Source: a virus
Virus record (IMG/VR): IMGVR_UViG_3300027734_000094
Location: 1-53,672 of that record
Reading direction: 5' to 3' (one strand)
Length of the DNA: 53,672 nucleotides
How positions within the stretch are numbered: position 1 is the first letter of the stretch; every line of letters begins with the position of its first letter. Below the pieces are notes generated by a model, which saw only the letters and a program-made list of their open reading frames with translations, searched no databases and was not told the DNA's origin. Positions 46,585-53,672 of the stretch are shown here, in pieces. The translations under genes were made by a program, and so were the position numbers.

Positions 46585-49073
46585 TTAGTCTCCTCTGGCT
46601 TGCTTGCGGGAACAGGGGGTTCCTTGGCGAGGTTCTGCATACCCATTGAAGCTTCCTTGGCGACTTGGACGCCAATACGAAGCCCTTCGAGTTCTTGTTT
46701 GGCCGAGAGATTAGCCTTGTCCGTGGCGACCTTGGCACCGACCTGAAGACCTGCGATCTCCTTCTGGGCCGCGATCCGCTTCTCTTCGAGCTCGATCCGG
46801 TCGTTCTTCTCCGCAGCGTCGATCATCAGCTTCCGCTCCTTGATATCGACTTCCTTCTGCTTGATCTCCAGCTCCTTCATCTGCATCTGGACGAGCGGGT
46901 CCTGAGCCATCTGCTGGTTCTGCTGCTGCTGAGCCTCAGCCTGATCCTTCTGCAGAAGCTGCTGCGAAGCCTGAGCGGCAAGGCGCGACACCGCGATCTC
47001 AACATCCTCGCTCATCTCGGCACCGGGCGGCGGCAGCGGCACGCCAGCTTGTTCCTCGATCTGCTTGCGGTACGCGAAGGCCAGATGCTCCTGAAGGTGG
47101 GCCATGCCAGCGGCCATTATAGTCTGTGCGTTGGGGTTCTGACCCATCATCTGCTGCATCTTGGGGTCTTGGGCCATCGCCATATGGACTGCGATATGCG
47201 CCTCGTGGTCTTGGTAGATAAACGCCTTGACCGGCTTGCCATTGAGCAGGTCCATGTTCTCCGACACCGGGTCGCGCGGCTTCATGTCGTCGTTGTCCTT
47301 GAGCGGGACAAGCTTCTGCGCGTTCTTGATGCCGAGCACCTCCAGCATCTGCCTATGCAGGTACGGCAGGTCATAAATCTGCGGAGCACCCTGCGCGAGC
47401 TGGATCACTGCCTGATACTGGACGATCTTCTGCGCCATAGTGGCAGCATTGGGGTCCGATACCGGCATGATATCGACGCTGTCGTAGTCCGACTTCTTGG
47501 CCTTGCGGCCACCTTCCTCAGGCTCGTAGCTGTACTCAGCGGGGGTGTAATCCCGGATAATACCCTTCAGGAGCTTGAACTCCTGCCGCATCGAATAATG
47601 GATGCGTGCCTGCACAGCTGACATGAGCTTGAGCGTGCGCTCTAGGATAGCTAGGGTCGTACCCACCGGGGCCTGCGCCGACATGTCGGACACCTGCAGG
47701 TCAGCGGCACCCGCGAACTTGCGCCCCTCCTCGATGATGGTCTGGAGGAGCTGGAACAGGGTCTGCGACGGCTCCTTGTACGGCAGCGGCATGATATTGT
47801 CGCGCATCGAGCCCGAAGCCACGTCCACGTCACGCCACTCGGCGGGAGCGATGGGAGTGTCGTCACCCTTGACCCGCAGACCCTTGGTCTTGAAGCCGCC
47901 CGGCAGGTTGCTCAGCGTACCTGCATCGACGAGCTGGCGCAGGATGGACGTGCCCGACTTAGCAAAGGCCCCCACGAGGTGGATGAGGCCGAAGGCATAG
48001 AAGCCGAACCCCGGCACGTACGAGTAGTGTACGAAGTGGTTGCGCTTCGCTTTCTTCTCGTCCTCCGGGTCCCAGTTACGACGGATAGCGAGGACCTCCT
48101 CACTCTCCTTATCGATGGTCACGATATAAGGCAGCGCGATGTCGCCGTCGTCCTTGTCGCGGAACTTGTCATCCTCAATAATGAGGTCAACCTGCATCTC
48201 AAGCAGCTTGTACCGGTCGTCGGTCTCGGCGCGGAAGCCCATCTTCTCCGCGATCTTCTTCTCGACCTCGTCCATGGTATTGGTAGGCTCGGGAAGATCG
48301 ACATCACGGTAGAAACCGCCGCGCTGCAGCTTCTTCATCTCGTTCTTGGTCTTGCGCAGCACGTGCGTGACACGCTCAGCCGACTCAAGGTTAGACGCAC
48401 CATAAGGGACAATGACGTCCTCAGCGGGCACGTACATCGACACCTGACGTCCCATACTGGGGTCGTAATACACCTTCTTGAACGCATTGCCTGACAGCCC
48501 GAGCCCCCAGAGCATCCGCTCATGTTCCGGACGGTACTCCACCATGCGCTCAGTGAGCTGGTAGTTCATGTCGTCCTGCACGCGGACAGCCGCCTCGCGC
48601 TTCGCAGGTGTCTCCTTACCGATGATCTGCGTCTTCACCGGGCCAGCAGCGGGGAACGTCTCCGTGATGGTCTCGGCTTGGAACTTGACCAGTGCTTCAC
48701 TCAGGAGGGGATGGTACACACCGCAAGCACCGGGCCACGGCTCAGTGCGGTCATCGACCTTCATCCCAAGGAGCTCAAGGCCATCGACGTAAGTCTGAAT
48801 CCAGTCCTTACGGCTATTAATATCCTCCTCGTAGTCACCTAGCAGGTCGCCAACCAGCTCGGTCAGCACGCCTTCATCGAGCGTTTCAGCGAGATTGCTG
48901 TTAAACTCCTCTTCCCCGGCTTTAGCCGCGTCGGATTCCTCCTCATCGCCCTCGCCAAGGTCGATCTCAATCTCGAAGTTCTCATCAGGCATGTTCACGC
49001 CCGCCTGAACACCATCTGCCATCGAAGCATCGAGGCCCAACGGGGCTCGGTTAAGGGCTTTATCTACGGCCAT
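46581..49073 (-). CDS. portal protein
   Basis: An 830-residue portal. The N terminus is acidic (about 30-70), then DWIQTYVDGLELLGMKVDDRTEPWPGACGVYHPLLSEALVKFQAETITETFPA, GLSGNAFKKVYYDPSMGRQVSMYVPAEDVIVPYGASNLESAERVTH, a long stem-like helical region, and a Gln-rich tail (about 700-770, QLLQKDQAEAQQQQNQQMAQ). This is the P22/p19-like large portal plan. The C-terminal helical barrel residues are Lys/Glu-rich. It lies 7 kb downstream of the HNH gene with terminase in between. Confidence 0.92.
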   Translation of the reverse strand: MAVDKALNRAPLGLDASMADGVQAGVNMPDENFEIEIDLGEGDEEESDAAKAGEEEFNSNLAETLDEGVLTELVGDLLGDYEEDINSRKDWIQTYVDGLELLGMKVDDRTEPWPGACGVYHPLLSEALVKFQAETITETFPAAGPVKTQIIGKETPAKREAAVRVQDDMNYQLTERMVEYRPEHERMLWGLGLSGNAFKKVYYDPSMGRQVSMYVPAEDVIVPYGASNLESAERVTHVLRKTKNEMKKLQRGGFYRDVDLPEPTNTMDEVEKKIAEKMGFRAETDDRYKLLEMQVDLIIEDDKFRDKDDGDIALPYIVTIDKESEEVLAIRRNWDPEDEKKAKRNHFVHYSYVPGFGFYAFGLIHLVGAFAKSGTSILRQLVDAGTLSNLPGGFKTKGLRVKGDDTPIAPAEWRDVDVASGSMRDNIMPLPYKEPSQTLFQLLQTIIEEGRKFAGAADLQVSDMSAQAPVGTTLAILERTLKLMSAVQARIHYSMRQEFKLLKGIIRDYTPAEYSYEPEEGGRKAKKSDYDSVDIMPVSDPNAATMAQKIVQYQAVIQLAQGAPQIYDLPYLHRQMLEVLGIKNAQKLVPLKDNDDMKPRDPVSENMDLLNGKPVKAFIYQDHEAHIAVHMAMAQDPKMQQMMGQNPNAQTIMAAGMAHLQEHLAFAYRKQIEEQAGVPLPPPGAEMSEDVEIAVSRLAAQASQQLLQKDQAEAQQQQNQQMAQDPLVQMQMKELEIKQKEVDIKERKLMIDAAEKNDRIELEEKRIAAQKEIAGLQVGAKVATDKANLSAKQELEGLRIGVQVAKEASMGMQNLAKEPPVPASKPEETK

Positions 49074-49355
49074 TTACTTAACTTTCCTCTTGGCGCGGGT
49101 AGCGCGCTTCACGGTCTTAGCGACGGCAAGCACGGGGGTAGCGACCTCAACAACTTCAGCCACCGTCTCGACTGCGTCTTCGAACACATCAAAGATGTTT
49201 TTCTTCTTGGTCAGCTCCAACCCATTCGCGTAATTGACTGCTTCCGGGAACGGCACACCTGCGGCTCGTGCCTCGTTGAACGCAATCTTCTGTTCGTCGC
49301 GCCACTTGCGCCACTGAGTCTTGCCAATCGGGAACAGTGCTTTGACCTCAGACAT
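49074..49355 (-). CDS. small protein between terminase and portal (93 aa)
   Basis: A 93-residue protein: N-terminal FPIGKTQWRKWRDEQKIAFNEARAAGVPFPEAVNYANGL, a Val/Ala-rich middle (VAEVVEVATPVLAVAKTVK), and a basic end (RATRAKRKVK). Position suggests a packaging accessory. It overlaps the terminase stop by one base and ends just before the portal start. No known family recognised. Confidence 0.65.
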   Translation of the reverse strand: MSEVKALFPIGKTQWRKWRDEQKIAFNEARAAGVPFPEAVNYANGLELTKKKNIFDVFEDAVETVAEVVEVATPVLAVAKTVKRATRAKRKVK

Positions 49356-50884
49356 CAGTAATACCCCCTGTTGCGGTTTGACTTGAAATACACTGGTTCG
49401 TCGGGCTCGTCGAGGTTGGTAGTGACGTAACCACCTTTGCGGAAGCGATGCATGGCCATAGATACGCTATCTACGTAGTCGTCATGGCTACCGGCAGGGA
49501 ACTCAGCGACCTCATCAACCACTTCTTCGGCCCACCGAGTAGCAGGTGCCCATACCCGTCCAGACGCAAACAAGTCTGCGACAGCATTCAAACGGGAAAT
49601 CTTGTCGTTGCCACGTGTAGGCGTAAACTCCTGAACCGGTATACCCATCGCTCTCATCTCGTAGATCAAAGGCGCACCGGAAGCCTTCTTCTCGATGATC
49701 ACACTGTCCGGTTCCCACTCGCGGTACTCCTCGATGGCTACCTGCTTAAGAGTCGGGAACTCCATACGGTCCCTAAAGGCGTTCAGGAGGATGATATTGG
49801 CCTGATCTGTGCCGTTGTTGTCCGGGTGGTAGAACACTCCCCACGTCGTGCAGGCGCTATAGTCCGCACGTTGGCTCTTCTCGAAGGCCGTATCCCAGCT
49901 CTGGAGGATGAAATCGCACTGTGGAGCCCGATCAGACTCCCACTCACGCCACCACTCGCGCTTCACGATGGCGGCTGACTCAGAAACTGGGTTCTGCTGG
50001 TACTGCGCCTGCCATTTACTGTTCGGGACGTCTCTTTTGACCTTCAGAAGCTCGTCGAGCGACCAAAACTCGGGCCAAAGCGGCTTTTCTGACGGTAGAA
50101 TGGCCGGAAACTCAATCACCTCCCACTCGTCTAGGCTGCCATTCACAGCTGCGTCCTTCATAATTTGGCCGCACAGATCACGCTTTGCCCACCTAGTGGC
50201 AACGATTACAATAGCCCCACCCGGCTGCAAACGCTGACGAGGCCCAGAAGTGTACCACTCGTAGGTCTTGTCGTAGATATCCGGGTTTACTTCCGCGAGT
50301 GCGGCTTCCTGTTCGGAGTGCGGGTCGTCAATGATGAGTAGGTCCGCACCTTTACCGGTAACGGCACCGCCAACACCGATAGCGAAATAGTCGCCCTGCT
50401 TATTGGTGTTCCACCGTCCCGCTGCCTTGCTGTCTGATGCAAGGACAAGATCAGGAAAAATCGCCTTGTACGCGTCCGTATCGACAAGGTTACGGACTTT
50501 ACGCCCGAAGCCGACCGCCAGCTCAGCCGTATGGGAGCACTGGATGACCTTCTTGTGCGGAGAATTGCCAAGGAACCAAGCAGGTAGCAGGTAAGAAGCA
50601 AACTCGGACTTGGTATGGCGAGGAGGCATATTAATGATGAGGCGTTTGCACTCGCCGCGAGCCACCCTCTCAAACGCATCGGCCATCTTGGCATGGTGCC
50701 TCCCCGCAATGAACGACGGCCATACTTCCTGTACGAACTTAATGAACCGCTTCTTACTCAGGTCACGCCGCTTGAGCTCTGTCAGCTTCTCCAGCTCGGC
50801 AAGCAGCAGCTCCTGCTCGTGCAGAGGCAGCTTATGCAGGATTTTTGGGATATCCTTAAGGCTGACGTCAGCGAGAGTGACCAT
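49355..50884 (-). CDS. terL: terminase large subunit
   Basis: A 509-residue packaging motor. The N-terminal ATPase has a variant Walker A (MPPRHTKS, residues 86-93) and Walker B LLIIDDPHSE (182-191), with the coupling VATRW at about 228. The C-terminal nuclease carries Asp331 (SWDTAF), then a second acidic site near the end (HDDYVDSVSMAM). These fit the terminase family that makes headful or cos-type cuts. It would drive DNA into the portal with the small subunit upstream. Its start overlaps the preceding stop (TGATG type). No intein or HNH insertion is seen. Confidence 0.95.
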   Translation of the reverse strand: MVTLADVSLKDIPKILHKLPLHEQELLLAELEKLTELKRRDLSKKRFIKFVQEVWPSFIAGRHHAKMADAFERVARGECKRLIINMPPRHTKSEFASYLLPAWFLGNSPHKKVIQCSHTAELAVGFGRKVRNLVDTDAYKAIFPDLVLASDSKAAGRWNTNKQGDYFAIGVGGAVTGKGADLLIIDDPHSEQEAALAEVNPDIYDKTYEWYTSGPRQRLQPGGAIVIVATRWAKRDLCGQIMKDAAVNGSLDEWEVIEFPAILPSEKPLWPEFWSLDELLKVKRDVPNSKWQAQYQQNPVSESAAIVKREWWREWESDRAPQCDFILQSWDTAFEKSQRADYSACTTWGVFYHPDNNGTDQANIILLNAFRDRMEFPTLKQVAIEEYREWEPDSVIIEKKASGAPLIYEMRAMGIPVQEFTPTRGNDKISRLNAVADLFASGRVWAPATRWAEEVVDEVAEFPAGSHDDYVDSVSMAMHRFRKGGYVTTNLDEPDEPVYFKSNRNRGYY

Positions 50885-51063
50885 CAGTGGAGCTTCCTAC
50901 CCTGTTCGTAGCTCTCACGATCATCCGCAGCGTGGTGTGTCACCACAGTGCCCACCCCTACGTACTCTACGTCGGGCCTGCACCAGCACTCCTCTGTGTC
51001 ATCGTGCTCCCTGAGGTCGTTAAGTGGTACGACGTGCCATGTATCGCTGGTGTTAACCTGCAT
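50884..51063 (-). CDS. small conserved phage protein (59 aa)
   Basis: The start is ATG 51063. The 59 residues include TWHVVPLNDLREHDDTEECWCRPDVEYVGVGTVVTHHAADDRES, a motif common on tiny proteins between small and large terminase genes, where the two Cys of ECWC and several His might bind a metal. It overlaps the large-terminase start by one base. The function is unknown. Confidence 0.7.
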   Translation of the reverse strand: MQVNTSDTWHVVPLNDLREHDDTEECWCRPDVEYVGVGTVVTHHAADDRESYEQGRKLH

Positions 51064-51064
51064 C

Positions 51065-51712
51065 CTACGCCTCCTCTTGCGCACTCGGCGCATTCGATTC
51101 CGCGTGTTGGGAGTGTCCCGCATCGTCTTCCAACACCTCTTGGAAGTCTGCATCGAGTATACCAAGCTCTTCGTCTAGGTCCATACCCAGCGGCTTCATA
51201 TCTATGATGTCGGCGTTCAGCAGGCGCTTGACGCGCTCCTTGATAGCCTTCTCCAGACTCTCAGGGTTGTTGTAGTTGACCGTGACCTCGCTGCGTTCCG
51301 TGAACAGGCCGATGTCTGAGTGCTTACCCAAGAGCTCAATAGCCTTGAGCTCGTACTTGGTCTCGCCGCAGTCAGCGATCTCCAGCAGCTTGTTGGTCAG
51401 AGCGGCACGCACGGCATCGATGTCGAGCGCACGCGACTGGCCGTAGGCCCTGAGGAACGCAGAGGCTCCTAGCGCCGCAGGCAGGCTGCTCTTCAGGGGT
51501 GTGATCTTCTGCTCTTTGATGGCCTTGTCGAGGAGCGCAGCCTCCTCATTCAGTGACCCTTTAGTCACCTCTACTGGAGCACCCAGCTCTTCAAGTAATT
51601 CAGCCGTGGTTGCCATAGACGCCAGCCTGTCTGCGAACGCATCCAGCTCTTCATCCGACGTATCAAATGGCACGGGGTACTCAGCTGAAGGCTCAATCTT
51701 AACAACAGGCAT
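51065..51712 (-). CDS. terS: terminase small subunit (putative)
   Basis: A 215-residue protein: an acidic N terminus, then AALTNKLLEIADCGETKYELKAIELLGKHSDIGLFTERSEVTVNYN, the recognisable C-terminal half of many small terminases, then a long acidic tail (LDEELGILDADFQEVLEDDAG). It would bind the packaging site and feed DNA to the large subunit. A weak ribosome binding site lies upstream. Its position just before the large subunit supports the call. Confidence 0.75.
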   Translation of the reverse strand: MPVVKIEPSAEYPVPFDTSDEELDAFADRLASMATTAELLEELGAPVEVTKGSLNEEAALLDKAIKEQKITPLKSSLPAALGASAFLRAYGQSRALDIDAVRAALTNKLLEIADCGETKYELKAIELLGKHSDIGLFTERSEVTVNYNNPESLEKAIKERVKRLLNADIIDMKPLGMDLDEELGILDADFQEVLEDDAGHSQHAESNAPSAQEEA

Positions 51713-51783
51713 GGTGCAGCATCCGCTTGTAGGAGCAGGTGCTTATATACGCACGTGTGGGAGACGGAGTAAAGGGTATACCA

Positions 51784-52140
51784 CTACCCTCGATGGGTGC
51801 GACCCATATCCCGGTAAGTTTTTTTCCGGTGGCAGTTACAACACCGCACTTGGCATTTAGCGACTTCTTCTATTACCCGCTTAAGGGGTATACATTTACG
51901 TACCGCGTCCCCAATATGGAATAACTTGTCGCGTATGTGGTCAAACTCTAGCAGTATTGGGTCAGCCTCTCCACAGTCTGTGCAGGGGTTATTCTTCAGG
52001 TATTCATACAGCCAGACCTTTAACTTCCCACGCCGCACGTTCGCGCGCTTGCATGCAGCGATATTGAGGCGCTTTTTATTGGCCTCGTAATACCGACGCC
52101 TGCGAGATGCATTTTCCTGTCTAGGATCATGTATCGCCAT
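51784..52140 (-). CDS. HNH endonuclease
   Basis: A 118-residue nuclease. CTDCGEADPILLEFDHIRDK (Cys53, Cys56, Asp67, His68) and CCNCHRKK (Cys100, Cys103, His104) form the zinc-stabilised HNH core; the N terminus is basic (PRQENASRRRRYYEANKKR). HNH genes next to terminase often help genome packaging cleavage; a free-standing homing enzyme is the alternative. GGAGGG precedes the ATG. It is the first gene of the late transcript. Confidence 0.88.
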   Translation of the reverse strand: MAIHDPRQENASRRRRYYEANKKRLNIAACKRANVRRGKLKVWLYEYLKNNPCTDCGEADPILLEFDHIRDKLFHIGDAVRKCIPLKRVIEEVAKCQVRCCNCHRKKTYRDMGRTHRG

Positions 52141-52382
52141 ACACCCTCCATACCATGCAAAGATTACAACGATACTACCTTATGGGGCGGGGGACTCCAA
52201 CGGGTCCCATAACGGGGGGTCCCTTCTAAATCGAAGGGGCCTAAAAAGGTGTAACTTTTAATAGGGGGTGGGGGGTGTGTTTTCAAAACGCAGTGCTGGG
52301 ATGTGCAGAATAGTAAGTATAAGGCGAGCGCGGAGTCCCAATACCCCAGCGGGGGGTACCCAGTGGGTACGGTAACGGTATA

Positions 52383-52412
52383 GTTATATCCTTATCCCCT
52401 GCCCCCTATCAA
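52383..52412 (-). promoter_or_regulatory. leftward sigma70-like promoter of the late block
   Basis: On the minus strand, TTGATA (52412-52407) and TATAAC (52388-52383) are separated by 18 nt; each differs from consensus at one base. Transcription would start near 52376 and read the HNH, terminase and capsid genes with a leader of about 236 nt. A perfect 15-nt palindrome (52356-52370) lies just past the start site and could be an operator. Confidence 0.5.
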
Positions 52413-52494
52413 CTAATCTATAGCTATTAACCTACTAACCAAAGCGAGCGAAGCGAGCGAAGAAATTTTTATTCTTGGCGCTGCTAATGCGCTG

Positions 52495-52510
52495 CTTAAC
52501 TGGGGTTAAG
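52495..52510. promoter_or_regulatory. operator-like palindrome, copy 1
   Basis: CTTAACTGGGGTTAAG is a perfect 6-bp inverted repeat around TGGG. A related site, CTAACTCTGGTTAAG, lies at 52603-52617, about 108 bp further right, so the pair flanks the rightward promoter and hairpins. They look like binding sites for one dimeric regulator; which protein is unknown. Confidence 0.5.
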
Positions 52511-52536
52511 CGGTGTCTGTTAATTGCCGGGGTCAT

Positions 52537-52565
52537 TTGGCCTAAGTGGATTGTTGTTGTATAAG
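52537..52565 (+). promoter_or_regulatory. rightward promoter candidate for the isolated gene
   Basis: TTGGCC (52537-52542, 4 of 6 matches) and TATAAG (52560-52565, 5 of 6) are separated by 17 nt and lead to the gene at 52629. The -35 is weak, which suits regulation from the flanking palindromes. Confidence 0.4.
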
Positions 52566-52628
52566 TAAGGGGCTGGGGAAGTCCCCAGCGGCGGCGCTGC
52601 CGCCTAACTCTGGTTAAGGCCTTATATT

Positions 52629-53483
52629 ATGACTGCTAATTCAAACGTCCACATGATCGCCCTTGGTATCGGTGAGCATCGGGAAGGCTCGGCCATCTCT
52701 GAGGGCGGGATTGCTCGCATCGCCGAGGGTATCGGCGAGGCGTGGTTCACTCCGCTCCGCTGGTCCTACGGTTCGGGAGACAACGAGATGTCGGGCTGCG
52801 TGAACCTCGGCGATATGTTCAAGGGGCGGCGCAATCCCAAGGGGGAAGTTGACGGCAAGTTCCTTCCTGCCATGTATCGCGCGGTTGCGGAAGCGTTCGG
52901 CATTACGTCAATGTCGAGCGCGGACAAAATGGCGTTCCAGCGGGGGTTCTCGATTGCTGCCGCGCGTCACGTCTCGGAAGGCATCAAGTTCATTGATGCC
53001 TCGGTGGAACGTGGCAAGCGCGCGGTTAAGGTGCGGGCTGTGGAGGTTCCTGCCTCGGTCGCGTTCGTTCTCACTGATGAAAACGACAAGCCTACTGATG
53101 CGGCTCGAGATGCCATCGGGCGCATCAAGTCGAACCTCGAACTGGAAGGCAAGGCCATTCCATCGGACGCTGATTTGCTCAAGCGTGCGGGGGCGCTGCG
53201 TATTAAGTGCGTGGGTGGGCAGCATGGTGTGTTCGGCAAGGTGCCTTCGTCTACCGATATCGCGCGGACACTGCGGGAAGTGGCGGCATCGCATGGCCTC
53301 ATGCCTTCGCCAAAGGCGCGCAACTCCTCGCCAAAGGCGGCGCAATTCCTCGAGAGCCTGTCCTTCACGGTCAAGTGCTTGGACTCGCTCGGGAGTGATG
53401 AACCTGAGATTGCGCTGGCTGTGGAGGGTGAGAAACTCCTGCGGGAAGTCGCAGAACGCATCGCGGCCTATTTCGCCAAGTGA
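52629..53483 (+). CDS. isolated unknown protein (284 aa) between control region and terminator
   Basis: I do not recognise this protein. The ATG at 52629 has only a weak AAGG 9 nt upstream. Residues about 7-65 (MIALGIGEHREGSAISEGGIARIAEGIGEAWFTPLRWSYG) are Gly-rich; the middle has a conserved-looking AFQRGFSIAAARHVSEGIKF; about 135-165 hold VEVPASVAFVLTDENDKPTDAARDAIGRIKSNLE, and the end is helical (EGEKLLREVAERIAAYFAK). No nuclease, HTH or membrane motif is seen. It stands alone, opposite to the late block, with its own promoter candidates and terminator. This isolation resembles a moron or an early host-takeover or anti-defence gene, which is inference. Confidence 0.75.
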   Translation: MTANSNVHMIALGIGEHREGSAISEGGIARIAEGIGEAWFTPLRWSYGSGDNEMSGCVNLGDMFKGRRNPKGEVDGKFLPAMYRAVAEAFGITSMSSADKMAFQRGFSIAAARHVSEGIKFIDASVERGKRAVKVRAVEVPASVAFVLTDENDKPTDAARDAIGRIKSNLELEGKAIPSDADLLKRAGALRIKCVGGQHGVFGKVPSSTDIARTLREVAASHGLMPSPKARNSSPKAAQFLESLSFTVKCLDSLGSDEPEIALAVEGEKLLREVAERIAAYFAK

Positions 53484-53494
53484 TTAACCTAGGG

Positions 53495-53512
53495 GGCAGG
53501 CTCCGGCCTGCC
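53495..53512 (+). other. 7-bp hairpin after the isolated gene
   Basis: GGCAGGC (53495-53501) pairs with GCCTGCC (53506-53512) around TCCG, 12 bp after the stop codon. No U-run follows. It precedes the real terminator by about 20 bp and may stabilise the 3' end. Confidence 0.6.
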
Positions 53513-53530
53513 TCCGCCTCCGCCTCGCCT

Positions 53531-53558
53531 CGCTGCCTTCGGGCAGCGGGGTTTTTTT
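53531..53558 (+). terminator. intrinsic terminator of the isolated gene
   Basis: CGCTGCC (53531-53537) and GGCAGCG (53542-53548) form a 7-bp stem closed by a UUCG tetraloop, followed by GGG and TTTTTTT (53552-53558). It ends the single-gene transcript of 52629-53483. Confidence 0.9.
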
Positions 53559-53577
53559 GCGCCCGTTTTCCGCGCCC

Positions 53578-53654
53578 GCGCGCGAAGCGCGCCCGCCGCC
53601 CGTAGGGCGGCATCCGGCGAAGCCGGATTTATCAAACTAACGCCAGCGAAGCTG
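53578..53654. repeat. row of GNA-triloop hairpins at the window end
   Basis: Four consecutive inverted repeats with 3-nt loops: GCGCGC-GAA-GCGCGC (53578-53592), GCCGCCC-GTA-GGGCGGC (53595-53611), ATCCGGC-GAA-GCCGGAT (53612-53628) and CAGC-GAA-GCTG (53644-53654). The stems differ in sequence but share the loop type (GNA). No gene is present. GNA triloops are unusually stable in DNA and RNA. Confidence 0.85.
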
Positions 53655-53672
53655 ACTAATTAAATGGGTGAT

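Larger units (their letters stand above)
52141..52628. promoter_or_regulatory. divergent control region, palindrome-rich
   Basis: This 488-bp stretch holds no gene. It separates the leftward late block from the rightward gene at 52629. It contains a leftward promoter (52383-52412), a 15-nt perfect palindrome GTACCCAGTGGGTAC (52356-52370), a leader hairpin CCCTTC/GAAGGG (52221-52238), a direct repeat GCGAGCGAA (52443-52460), and two related palindromes (52495-52510, 52604-52617). It also has a weaker rightward promoter (52537-52565) and two hairpins, GCTGGGG/CCCCAGC (52572-52589) and GGCGGC/GCCGCC (52590-52604). It may also host an origin or packaging signal, but I see no iteron array. Confidence 0.7.

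Noticed and set aside
52218-52241. Terminator in the late leader
   Set aside because: The stem GGTCCCTTC/GAAGGGGCC is sound, but neither direction is followed by a U-run. It is more likely a leader structure.
1-53672. Temperate phage with an integrase or attachment site
   Set aside because: No tyrosine or serine recombinase motif, no excisionase and no repressor-antirepressor arrangement were seen. The XRE-like protein alone does not support lysogeny.
1-53672. T7-type single-subunit RNA polymerase with phage promoters
   Set aside because: No coding region has RNA polymerase motifs, and no repeated 20-nt phage promoter sequence was found before the late genes.
1-53672. Direct terminal repeats at the window ends
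   Set aside because: The first and last bases share only a short TGACT-type similarity. No identical run beyond chance was seen, so the window may be a circularly permuted or arbitrarily opened genome.

Overview
The window looks like an essentially complete genome of a tailed double-stranded DNA phage with a podovirus-like gene set, about 53.7 kb and probably circularly permuted, since I see no obvious direct terminal repeat. The evidence is a full head and packaging module (small and large terminase, portal, scaffold, major capsid protein), short-tail-type connector and nozzle proteins, very large internal or ejection proteins, several receptor-binding proteins, and a phage replication module built on a family A DNA polymerase. 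The M15-type endolysin and virion transglycosylase suggest a Gram-negative host. I see no integrase, no lysogeny repressor module and no phage RNA polymerase, so host RNA polymerase probably transcribes the phage. The nearest published relatives may be aquatic podoviruses of the HMO-2011 kind, but that is an impression from gene content, not a search result.

Layout. (1) Positions 1-13063, plus strand: early/replication block. It holds small unknown genes, a HicA-like protein, a ribbon-helix-helix regulator, a VRR-NUC nuclease, DNA polymerase A, two small DNA-binding-type proteins, a RecB/Cas4-type nuclease with four cysteines, HNH-type genes, an SNF2 helicase, an atypical tRNA, a probable ssDNA-binding protein, an HTH regulator and a primase-helicase. 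The block ends in a strong intrinsic terminator at 13110-13142. (2) Positions 13141-52140, minus strand: late block, read leftward from 52.1 kb. The order is HNH endonuclease, terminases, portal, a GroES-like chaperonin, scaffold, capsid and decoration proteins, a glycosyltransferase, a nest of small Lys/Gly-rich proteins, head-tail connectors, tailspike, holin and endolysin, tail fibres, tail nozzle, and internal virion proteins including a 2157-residue polyvalent protein. (3) Positions 52141-52628: divergent control region full of palindromes, with a convincing leftward promoter and a weaker rightward one. (4) Positions 52629-53672, plus strand: one isolated unknown gene with its own terminator, then a row of triloop hairpins.

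Most striking observations. First, many early genes share a stereotyped leader (AAGGAGCAAAC) over their ribosome binding site. The untranslated 3' end of the early transcript, just before its terminator, carries an exact 11-nt complement of that leader at 13080-13090, which suggests a 3'-UTR-derived antisense RNA acting on early-gene translation. Second, three adjacent late genes, and two more in diverged form, end in the same C-terminal tag (RADGCATKGKTKGRFV type). Its DNA is a perfect 101-bp repeat spanning the TAATG gene junction. Third, two copies of a promoter-like element with a TTGACACTGTCAA palindrome occur; the first copy begins inside the stop codon of the ribbon-helix-helix gene.

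Gene functions come from motifs read by eye. No database search was run, so family names are recognitions that vary in certainty, and gene starts were chosen from visible ribosome binding sites and overlaps.
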